The translations under genes were made by a program, and so were the position numbers. Under the pieces are notes generated by a model that saw only the letters and a program-made list of their open reading frames with translations, did no database searches and was not told the DNA's origin. DNA of 5,270 nucleotides, from NCBI GenBank assembly GCA_021162305.1, contig JAGGYX010000056.1:1-5270 (forward strand). Reading direction: 5' to 3'. This document shows, piece after piece, positions 1 to 5,270 of the stretch. Positions within the stretch are counted from its first letter, which is position 1. Each line of letters opens with the position of its first letter. Source of the stretch: Thermoplasmata archaeon. GTDB lineage: Archaea > Thermoplasmatota > E2 > UBA202 > JdFR-43.

Positions 1-2
1 AT

Positions 3-911
3 TCAATTTACAATTGCAACATAACAAGCAACAATGATGATGGCATCTGGCTTAGCCATTCCAACAACAATAGCATTTACAATTGCAACATAAGTGATAA
101 CATCGAGCTTGTTTCTTCCAACAACAATAGCATTTACAATTGCAACATAAGCAACAATGATGTTGGCATCTGGCCTTATCGTTCCAGCAATAACATTATT
201 TATATGAATAATTTTATGAATAATAGTAACAATGTTTACTCTTACAGTTTCAACATATGGCATTCTCCAGAGCCAATGACATATACATATAATGGCAATA
301 TCTATACAAATTACCTTGGCAACTACTGGGATGATTATAATGGAAGCGATGATGACAATGATGGAATTGGTGATGCACCATACTATATTGATGAAGACAA
401 CAATGATACATATCCATTGATGCAACCATGGGAGAATTATTTTGGATACGATTCCATTCCTCCAGGCATAGAAAATATAACATTTCCTTCAAAATCTCGT
501 GCTGGCTTCATAAACATAACATGCATTGTTAGCGATAATGCTGGCATAGCAGGAGTATGGATTAATATAACGCTTCCAAATGGAAGCTACATCAATGAAA
601 GCATGCAATATTTCAATGGAGTATATTACTTCAATGCCTCATTTGATATTGATGGCAACTATTCATTCTATATATATGCCATAGATGCAAATGGAAATGG
701 AAATAAAAGCAATGTAATGAACTTTGCAATATATCCAAGATGGGATATAAACATGGATGGCAGAATCAATGTCCTTGATTTAATCATAGTTGCCATGCAT
801 TTTGGAAGTCATGAAGGTGAGGCTGGTTATGATGAAAGCGTAGATTTAAACAATGATGGTGAGATAAACGTCCTTGATTTGATCATCGTCGCAATGCACT
901 GGACTGGATAA
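3..911 (+). CDS. Secreted right-handed beta-helix protein with Ig-like and C-terminal dockerin domains (5' end outside window)
   Basis: The frame is open from base 3 to the TAA at 909-911, giving 302 residues of a protein whose start lies upstream; the ATG at 204 is internal to the beta-helix and not a credible start. Residues 1-100 are beta-helix (PbH1/NosD-like) coils with the recurring pattern NNSIYNCNIS. Residues 106-112 read GNYWDDY, followed by an Asp-rich loop and a YPLMQPW motif near 139, the usual closing cap of archaeal NosD-type helices. Residues about 155-245 form an Ig/fibronectin-like beta domain. Residues 247-302 are a type-I dockerin: two F-hand loops, DINMDGRINVLD and DLNNDGEINVLD, each followed by LIIVAMH. 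Dockerins bind cohesin domains in a calcium-dependent way, so the protein is probably exported and attached to a cohesin-bearing scaffold; no signal peptide can be seen because the N-terminus is missing. Sequons (N-X-S/T) are frequent. It converges on the DUF763 gene with 4 bp between stops. Domain calls are firm; the substrate of the beta-helix is unknown. Confidence 0.9.
   Translation, partial: SIYNCNITSNNDDGIWLSHSNNNSIYNCNISDNIELVSSNNNSIYNCNISNNDVGIWPYRSSNNIIYMNNFMNNSNNVYSYSFNIWHSPEPMTYTYNGNIYTNYLGNYWDDYNGSDDDNDGIGDAPYYIDEDNNDTYPLMQPWENYFGYDSIPPGIENITFPSKSRAGFINITCIVSDNAGIAGVWINITLPNGSYINESMQYFNGVYYFNASFDIDGNYSFYIYAIDANGNGNKSNVMNFAIYPRWDINMDGRINVLDLIIVAMHFGSHEGEAGYDESVDLNNDGEINVLDLIIVAMHWTG
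6..150 (+). repeat. Tandem DNA repeats encoding beta-helix coils
   Basis: A 35-bp unit occurs twice with no mismatch, at 59-93 and 116-150. Its last 19 bp (beginning atttacaattgcaacataa) also occur at 6-24. The offsets are 69 and 57 bp, that is 23 and 19 codons, so the frame is kept and each copy encodes one coil ending SIYNCNI. A second shared block, agcaacaatgatg, occurs at 27-39 and 148-160 after different coils. Identity at synonymous positions implies recent duplication or gene conversion. Confidence 0.85.
744..899 (+). repeat. Duplicated F-hand (calcium-binding) segments of the dockerin
   Basis: Two 57-bp segments, 744-800 and 843-899, encode the two dockerin half-repeats. By hand alignment 16 of 19 residues are identical but only about 43 of 57 bases. 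In the shared 12-residue stretch INVLDLIIVAMH there are seven differences, all synonymous. Calcium ligands D1, N3, D5, N9 and D12 are present in both loops. The pair at loop positions 10-11, which in clostridial type-I dockerins contacts cohesin, is Val-Leu in both copies. Confidence 0.85.
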
Positions 912-915
912 AAAA

Positions 916-1977
916 TCATGGAACATATTTACGAAGTCTCTTCAACGCTTTCATTTTCTCTTCTTTTCCAATTTTTGCTTCTTCAATGGTTGTTTGAAGT
1001 ATCGTTGTTGCTTCATCCATTGCTTTTCTATTAACAGGATATGGAACCCCATCTTTTCCACCTACAGCAAATGAAAATTTTACAGGGTCGCGCCATGATG
1101 GCTCTGCTCCATATACTAACTCAGATATATATGCCAAAGCTCTTACTGTTGCAGCCCCGATTCCTTTTATTGAAAGCATTTCTTCATAGTTAGATGGCTG
1201 AATTTCATATGCTTCCCTTAAAGCATCCCAGTTTATGCGACGTGGCATACTCAACTCCACTATTTTATTATCAAGCGTTGTCTGCTTCGGTTTGAGCATA
1301 TTAAAAGCTTTCACATGCCTTGCAATCTTTTCTGGCTTTTCTTTTACAATATCGACACTCACTTTCCTCGCATCGTCGCTTTCTCTTGCAACCATATTCA
1401 AAGCCATGCCCTTTTTCCCTATTATGCCAGCATGTGGCTCATCAACAAAGCTTCTCGCTTTCCATATCCAGTGATAACGCCTAGCATATCTATTGCCAGT
1501 GTTCATCCCCTGCTGTATAACAATCCATCTGCCATGCTCATCGAAAAATATTGCATGATGATAAAGATTATAGCCATCCTGTAAGGCTGCATTGTCAACT
1601 TTGGCTGTCATCCTGCTCGCATATTTTATACGCTCCACGCTCACCCCAAGCTTTGAGGCTTTTTCCTCTATCTCTGCCATTGTGCGAGACGCCATGCCCT
1701 TGCCGCCCGCCGCCATTATGTTGTATGGCTGCAAAGCTTCCTTGAGAGCCGCCACCGTAACAGTTGTTGTGCCCGAACTATGCCAGTCATAGCCAAGGAC
1801 GCATGCAAGACTCTGAAACCAGTAGGGGTGGGAAAGTAATTCAAAAAGCTTTTCCTCTCCATATTCTTCTATGATGACGCCTGCTATAGCTCTTCCAAGC
1901 TTTACCATTCTTTTATATAGCCAGGCGGGAGCTTTCCCAGGATGCAATGGCAAATTTGCTATGCCGGTCTTTTCCAC
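916..1977 (-). CDS. DUF763 (COG1415) family protein with helix-hairpin-helix motif
   Basis: This is a conserved uncharacterised protein, 353 residues from the GTG at 1977, which fits the family's usual length. The N-terminal signature TGIANLPLHPGKAPAWLYKR begins at residue 4. Other blocks typical of DUF763 are DWHSSGTTTV (64-73), HHAIFFDEHGRWIVIQQGMN (140-159) and ARRYHW (165-170), whose conserved His, Asp and Arg suggest a catalytic or nucleic-acid-binding site. A helix-hairpin-helix motif, LSIKGIGAATVRAL, lies at about 268-281 and points to DNA binding; the tail is basic. An in-frame ATG at 2028 would add 17 residues (MLLTPLYFFYISSHYNN) that do not resemble the family, and the TATA-like element at 1995-2014 lies between that ATG and the GTG, so the GTG is preferred. 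The protein has no signal peptide and no N-X-S/T sequon, consistent with the cytoplasm. It lies 63 bp downstream of the secreted CBM-like gene on the same strand. Family assignment is firm; the biochemical role is not known to me. Confidence 0.9.
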   Translation of the reverse strand: MEKTGIANLPLHPGKAPAWLYKRMVKLGRAIAGVIIEEYGEEKLFELLSHPYWFQSLACVLGYDWHSSGTTTVTVAALKEALQPYNIMAAGGKGMASRTMAEIEEKASKLGVSVERIKYASRMTAKVDNAALQDGYNLYHHAIFFDEHGRWIVIQQGMNTGNRYARRYHWIWKARSFVDEPHAGIIGKKGMALNMVARESDDARKVSVDIVKEKPEKIARHVKAFNMLKPKQTTLDNKIVELSMPRRINWDALREAYEIQPSNYEEMLSIKGIGAATVRALAYISELVYGAEPSWRDPVKFSFAVGGKDGVPYPVNRKAMDEATTILQTTIEEAKIGKEEKMKALKRLRKYVP

Positions 1978-1994
1978 ATTATTATAATGGCTGG

Positions 1995-2014
1995 AAATAT
2001 AAAAAAAATATAAG
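1995..2014 (-). promoter_or_regulatory. TATA-like promoter element for the DUF763 gene
   Basis: On the minus strand this AT-only stretch reads ttatattttttttatattt and contains two TATA-like cores, centred near 2009 and 1999. An archaeal TATA box sits about 26 bp before the transcription start, which places the start at about 1973-1983, on or just before the GTG at 1977. No Shine-Dalgarno precedes that GTG, as expected for a leaderless transcript. Confidence 0.45.
2001..2008 (-). terminator. Possible oligo-T terminator of the CBM-like gene
   Basis: Reading the minus strand, a run of eight T's begins 33 bases after the TAG stop at 2041-2043. Archaeal RNA polymerase can terminate at short U-tracts without a hairpin. 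The tract is embedded in the putative promoter of the next gene, so the assignment is tentative. Confidence 0.3.
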
Positions 2015-2040
2015 GGGGTGAGGAGCATTTATAAATTTTG

Positions 2041-2994
2041 CTATGTGACTTCTATCAGCAATGGTCCGATTATGAAATATCCCTTGCTTATAGTGTCTCC
2101 ATCGGCCATTACTGATATATAGGCACTTCCAAAGCCGAAAATGAAATCACTTTTTATGGTGACACTTTCTCCCGCTGGCAGTTTTTCAATGATTCCAGTT
2201 GTTCTTTCTCCGCTAAATATTTTCCCACCAACAGGCAGTAAATTGATTTCCCATGGAATGTTTTCTGCATCTGCACTCCCTGTATTTTTTACGGTCACTG
2301 AAACAATACCAAAGAATCCTCGCAAACTCTCTATTTCAATTACTGGAAATTCTCCTTTGCCAAAGAAAACATCATCAAAACGAATTCCTTCTGATGAATT
2401 GGCATTATTCCATACCCAGTAAAATAAGTTCAGAGTTGCATATTTTATTTCTTTCAATCTTGTTTGATTAAAATAGGGGTTACATATATACTGGAAATAA
2501 TGCCACTCATTATCTATATAGGGCAAGTGAAGAACCCATGTTACACCAACTTGATGCCCGTTTTTATCTAATCCAGTTATTCCAATGCCTCCAAAATTGT
2601 TTTGGAATGGAGGTGCATAATATTTATACCATGCTCCAAAAGCATAGGTATTATTTATTGGGTCGATTGGAATTAAATCAGCAGTATACCACTGTGGAAG
2701 GCTCGGTTTCAAATTTACTATTCCTATTGATTTGTTTCCTGTATGAGCATATTCATTGTCCCAAACATATTTTGCATATCTTCCATGTATCCACCCATCT
2801 GGTAGTTCGTTTCCGTATTCAAAAGAGGGATTTGGTGCAAGATTATCTTGTAATATTGTTGATGGAATATGAGACACGGCGAATTCATTCTGGCAAATTG
2901 AAAAATTTTTTTCAATGGCCATATTTCCAGCATTCTGCACGTTGTATGGCATAAAAAATAATATCCCCAACAAAATACACATTATTCCAAACAA
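2041..2994 (-). CDS. Secreted protein with CBM4/9-like and CARDB-like domains
   Basis: An exported protein of 317 residues from the TTG at 2994, or 320 from an ATA at 3003. Residues 2-22 form a hydrophobic signal peptide ending around NVQNA. Residues about 50-212 resemble a CBM4/9-type carbohydrate-binding jelly roll: the opening NLAPNPSFEYGNELPDGW, the internal GNKSIGI, YAFGAWYKY and EWHYFQYI strands, and the closing GIRFDDVFF are the usual landmarks. Residues about 218-298 form a CARDB-like Ig domain with the pattern GFFGIVSVTVKNTGSADAEN, a GG-hairpin, PAGESVTI and FGFGSAYISVMAD; this type is common in surface proteins of Thermoplasmatota-like archaea. The CBM-like fold suggests glycan or surface binding, but no catalytic domain is present. 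No C-terminal membrane anchor or dockerin is visible. An upstream in-frame TGA leaves no ATG or GTG before the TTG. The gene is divergent from the PKD/beta-helix gene. The coding call is firm; the start and ligand are uncertain. Confidence 0.85.
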   Translation of the reverse strand: MFGIMCILLGILFFMPYNVQNAGNMAIEKNFSICQNEFAVSHIPSTILQDNLAPNPSFEYGNELPDGWIHGRYAKYVWDNEYAHTGNKSIGIVNLKPSLPQWYTADLIPIDPINNTYAFGAWYKYYAPPFQNNFGGIGITGLDKNGHQVGVTWVLHLPYIDNEWHYFQYICNPYFNQTRLKEIKYATLNLFYWVWNNANSSEGIRFDDVFFGKGEFPVIEIESLRGFFGIVSVTVKNTGSADAENIPWEINLLPVGGKIFSGERTTGIIEKLPAGESVTIKSDFIFGFGSAYISVMADGDTISKGYFIIGPLLIEVT

Positions 2995-3006
2995 TTTCCT
3001 TATTTT

Positions 3007-3015
3007 ATCACCTCC
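3007..3015 (-). promoter_or_regulatory. Perfect Shine-Dalgarno site that points to an ATA start
   Basis: The minus strand reads GGAGGTGAT, the full complement of the canonical archaeal 16S rRNA 3' end. Seven bases separate GGAGG from an in-frame ATA at 3001-3003, which is followed by Arg-Lys, a normal signal-peptide n-region. The next conventional start, the TTG at 2992-2994, lies 16 bases from GGAGG, and the ATG at 2980-2982 lies 28 bases away. Confidence 0.75.
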
Positions 3016-3034
3016 AGTATTTCAACATGGCTTG

Positions 3035-3048
3035 ATTTAAAAATTTTT
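3035..3048 (-). promoter_or_regulatory. Putative TATA box of the CBM-like gene
   Basis: On the minus strand the stretch reads aaaaatttttaaat and ends about 20 bp before the Shine-Dalgarno at 3015. That geometry would give a very short leader consisting of little more than the ribosome-binding site. Support is composition and spacing only. Confidence 0.35.
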
Positions 3049-3094
3049 GTGTTGAGTTGTAACTATTTCAATGCTGCGTCGGTATTAACAATAA

Positions 3095-3104
3095 TTTATA
3101 AATA
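3095..3104 (+). promoter_or_regulatory. Putative TATA box of the PKD/beta-helix gene
   Basis: The sequence tttataaata matches the archaeal TATA consensus. Its centre lies about 25 bp before the ribosome-binding site at 3124-3129 and 36 bp before the ATG at 3136, close to the geometry of the divergent promoter on the other strand. The first transcribed bases would therefore lie close to the Shine-Dalgarno. Confidence 0.5.
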
Positions 3105-3123
3105 ACCAAAAGATTATATCAAA

Positions 3124-3129
3124 AGGTGA
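3124..3129 (+). promoter_or_regulatory. Ribosome-binding site of the PKD/beta-helix gene
   Basis: AGGTGA lies six bases before the ATG at 3136-3138. It sets the start and gives a local reference spacing for judging the unusual start of the divergent gene. Confidence 0.7.
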
Positions 3130-3135
3130 ATCATC

Positions 3136-5270
3136 ATGCAGTATAAAATAGGAATTGCAGCTGTTATTGTATTTGCATTGCTGACAAGTGGGCTAATGAC
3201 AAAAGCTGAAAATGAGGAAAAGGTTTTCTTTGCATGGGAAAGAGATGGGAGCGAGATAACATTCACGGCATTTTGTAATGGAAATAATTATACATGGCAA
3301 TTTGGAGATGGAAGCACTGGCTATGGAAGTGTTGTTAGCCATGTTTATTCTTCGGAAGGTTCTTACAATGTTAAACTTATTGTTGATGGAAATGAAGTTG
3401 ATGCAAGAACAATAGATACTGCTGATGACTCTCCAAAAGCAGATTTTTATTGGGTGCCAACAACACCATATAGTTATGAAGAAGTAATGTTTATTAACAG
3501 CTCTACAGATGATGGCTATATAATAAACTGGAGCTGGGATATCGAAAGCGATGGAATAATAGATGGATATGGAATGTATATAAGGCATATTTTTACAACA
3601 CCTGGCAAACATAATGTTACTCTAAGGGTCATAGATGATGACGGGATGATGGATTCTGTAACAAAGCAAATAAATGTTTTGAATATTTTACCAGTTCCAA
3701 AATTTTACTGGAGTAAAATAAACGATAGCATATTATTCAATGCAAGCTGGAGCTATGATAAAGATGGCTATATTGTAAATTATACATGGGACTTTGGAGA
3801 TGGAAGCACTGGCTATGGAAAAGTTGTAAGCCATGAATATGCAGCAAGTAAAAAATATACTGTAACATTATATGTCAAAGATGATTATGGAGAAATAAAC
3901 TCCACATCTATGCAAGTAGATATATCAAATAAATTACCCCAAACAAGCTTTTACTGGCAGCCCAGCCACCCAACTGATTTAGATACAGTATATTTTTATT
4001 CCACAAGCAATGACACAGACGGAAATATAACATTATGGCAGTGGAATTTCGGAGATGGAAGCATTGGTTATGGAGAAAATGTAAGTCATAAATATGAGGA
4101 CAATGGAATATACACAGTAACTTTATTTGTATTGGATAATGACATGGCTTACAATATAACATCAAAACAAATCACAATTTTGAATGTTCCCCCTGTTGCA
4201 GATTTTGTTTATGAGCCAGTTTTTCCCCTCCCAAATAAGACAATCCATTTTAATTCAACAAGCTATGATAGCGATGGCTTCATAGTAAACTATACTTGGC
4301 AATTCGGAGACAATACAACGGCATATGGCAGAAATGTAAGCCATGTTTATATTCAGCATGGAATATATAATGTGACTCTTACTGTAACTGATGATGATAA
4401 TGACAGCTCCACTAAGAAAATAAAGCTTGTTGTTGCAGATTTCTATGTAAATAAAAATGTTTATGACCCTGCAAATCATACCTGGAAAAAAATTCAGGAT
4501 GCTGTAGATAATGCTACTGATGGAGCGTTTATATATGTAATGGATGGAAAATACAATGAAAGTGTGTTAATAAACAAAAGCATATATATGCTGGGTAAAA
4601 ACGCAACGATAAATGGAAAAAATTATTCTCTGTGTTTGAAAAAAGACACCATATTCATTGAAAATTTTGATATAATAAATGCAAAATTTGGAGTGGTTGT
4701 TGCATCCAATTATTCCATCATCCAGAATTGCATATTTTATGGTAGCAATGTTTCACTTAACATATCTGGAAATTATAATGAAATAAACAACAATACAATA
4801 CATGGAAATACATCTCTTGTTATATATGGAAATAATAATGAAATCAAAAATAATGGGATCGAGGGGAAAGAAAAAGGAATAGTCATACAGGGGCAAATGA
4901 ATGAAATTTCTCTGAATGATATCGCTACTATAACTGGTATTGAAACATTCAGCCTGAACTCCATTTATGGCAATGCCATACATGGATGTGATTATGGAAT
5001 AAAAATATATCATGAAAATTTCATTGCAAACAATAGCATATATAATTGCAGCTATGGAATATATGGCACTGAATTTAGCATAGAGGAAAATAAGCTATGG
5101 AATAACGAATATGCAATACATGCAACAAACAATGCTGTGGTGAAAGATTGCAATCTTACAGATAATGGAATAGCTATTGAAGGAGGAGAATCACATTTGA
5201 TTAACACATTCATATATAATGGAAGCATAAATGTGGGTCAATTTTATTTCTATAATGGAAGCATAAATGG
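3136..5270 (+). CDS. Secreted protein with five PKD domains and a NosD-like beta-helix (3' end outside window)
   Basis: The frame is open from the ATG at 3136 to the window edge, 711 complete residues without a stop. Residues 1-24 are a signal peptide (MQYK, a hydrophobic core, cleavage likely after TKA). Five tandem PKD (polycystic-kidney-disease, Ig-like) domains follow at about 28-97, 102-185, 187-268, 269-350 and 352-433. Their core motifs are WQFGDG (54), WDIESDG (134), WDFGDG (218), WNFGDG (303) and WQFGDN (388), usually followed by GxxVSHxY and YxVTLxVxD. From about 434 a NosD/PbH1 beta-helix begins with the typical WKKIQDAVDNATDGAFIYVM entry and NKSIYMLG, and continues in coils such as NNSIYNCSYGIYG. 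PKD arrays act as extracellular spacers or protein-contact modules; right-handed beta-helices often bind or cleave polysaccharides, but no catalytic residues can be assigned. About 35 N-glycosylation sequons are present. A closing GNYW motif, a dockerin or a membrane anchor may lie beyond the window. It shares coil sequence with the beta-helix gene at the left edge and may be its paralogue. The architecture is firm, the function inferred. Confidence 0.92.
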   Translation, partial: MQYKIGIAAVIVFALLTSGLMTKAENEEKVFFAWERDGSEITFTAFCNGNNYTWQFGDGSTGYGSVVSHVYSSEGSYNVKLIVDGNEVDARTIDTADDSPKADFYWVPTTPYSYEEVMFINSSTDDGYIINWSWDIESDGIIDGYGMYIRHIFTTPGKHNVTLRVIDDDGMMDSVTKQINVLNILPVPKFYWSKINDSILFNASWSYDKDGYIVNYTWDFGDGSTGYGKVVSHEYAASKKYTVTLYVKDDYGEINSTSMQVDISNKLPQTSFYWQPSHPTDLDTVYFYSTSNDTDGNITLWQWNFGDGSIGYGENVSHKYEDNGIYTVTLFVLDNDMAYNITSKQITILNVPPVADFVYEPVFPLPNKTIHFNSTSYDSDGFIVNYTWQFGDNTTAYGRNVSHVYIQHGIYNVTLTVTDDDNDSSTKKIKLVVADFYVNKNVYDPANHTWKKIQDAVDNATDGAFIYVMDGKYNESVLINKSIYMLGKNATINGKNYSLCLKKDTIFIENFDIINAKFGVVVASNYSIIQNCIFYGSNVSLNISGNYNEINNNTIHGNTSLVIYGNNNEIKNNGIEGKEKGIVIQGQMNEISLNDIATITGIETFSLNSIYGNAIHGCDYGIKIYHENFIANNSIYNCSYGIYGTEFSIEENKLWNNEYAIHATNNAVVKDCNLTDNGIAIEGGESHLINTFIYNGSINVGQFYFYNGSIN
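3301..3820 (+). repeat. 28-bp direct repeat shared by PKD domains 1 and 3
   Basis: The bases at 3301-3328 and 3793-3820 are identical (both begin tttggagatggaagcactgg) and encode FGDGSTGYG. They are 492 bp apart, exactly 164 codons or two PKD domains. Domain 4 carries a diverged version at 4048-4075. Confidence 0.85.
5215..5269 (+). repeat. 19-bp direct repeat in beta-helix coils
   Basis: The sequence tataatggaagcataaatg occurs at 5215-5233 and 5251-5269, 36 bp (12 codons) apart and in frame, encoding YNGSIN twice. It may be the start of a longer coil array continuing past the window edge. Confidence 0.75.

Noticed and set aside
6..150. CRISPR-like array
   Set aside because: The 35-bp repeats are spaced only 57-69 bp apart, lie in frame in a coding sequence, and the spacers are also coil-coding and partly repeated.
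3..425. Long minus-strand open frame (140 codons) opposite the beta-helix coils
   Set aside because: It mirrors the repetitive plus-strand coding frame and is composed almost wholly of Ile, Val, Ala and Asn in repeated phrases. The plus-strand frame has clear domain motifs through this region.
204..911. Treating the ATG at 204 as the start of the dockerin gene
   Set aside because: The frame is open to base 3 with matching beta-helix coils upstream, and no ribosome-binding site or signal peptide accompanies the ATG.
912..915. Bidirectional hairpin terminator between the convergent stops
   Set aside because: Only four A bases separate the stops and I see no inverted repeat around them.
2538..2954. 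Plus-strand open frame (138 codons) opposite the CBM-like gene
   Set aside because: The minus-strand frame has a signal peptide, ribosome-binding site and domain motifs; the plus frame has none of these.
3193..3612. Minus-strand open frame (139 codons) opposite the PKD domains
   Set aside because: It is antisense to a well-supported PKD coding frame, has low-complexity Ile/Cys/Tyr composition and shows no recognisable domain.

Overview
The window looks archaeal, AT-rich and probably euryarchaeal (Thermoplasmatota-like is my best guess, held loosely). The reasons are TATA-like boxes a short distance upstream of the starts, a ribosome-binding site perfectly complementary to the expected 16S rRNA 3' end, heavy use of ATA for Ile, and secreted proteins built from PKD, beta-helix, CARDB-like and dockerin modules rich in N-glycosylation sequons. 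No rRNA, tRNA, CRISPR array or insertion sequence is visible.

Layout: (1) 3-911, plus strand: the 3' part of a secreted right-handed beta-helix protein that continues through an Ig-like domain into a C-terminal type-I dockerin. (2) 916-1977, minus strand: an intracellular DUF763/COG1415 protein with a helix-hairpin-helix motif. It converges on gene 1 with only 4 bp between the stop codons and probably starts at a GTG on a leaderless transcript. (3) 2041-2994 (possibly to 3003), minus strand: a secreted protein with a signal peptide, a CBM4/9-like jelly-roll region and a CARDB-like domain. Its start is unusual: a perfect 9-nt Shine-Dalgarno is spaced for an ATA codon, not for the TTG or ATG further in. 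(4) 3004-3135: a divergent promoter region. (5) 3136-5270, plus strand, running off the window: a secreted protein with five tandem PKD domains followed by a NosD-type beta-helix.

Three of the four genes encode exported proteins, so the locus is best read as a cell-surface or extracellular cluster. The dockerin predicts that gene 1 docks onto a cohesin-bearing partner not present in this window. Gene 3 has a carbohydrate-binding look, and gene 5 is a long, probably glycosylated stalk carrying a beta-helix. Joint function in one extracellular complex is inference. The DUF763 gene is the odd one out: it has no sequons and higher GC in places, and no obvious link to the surface proteins.
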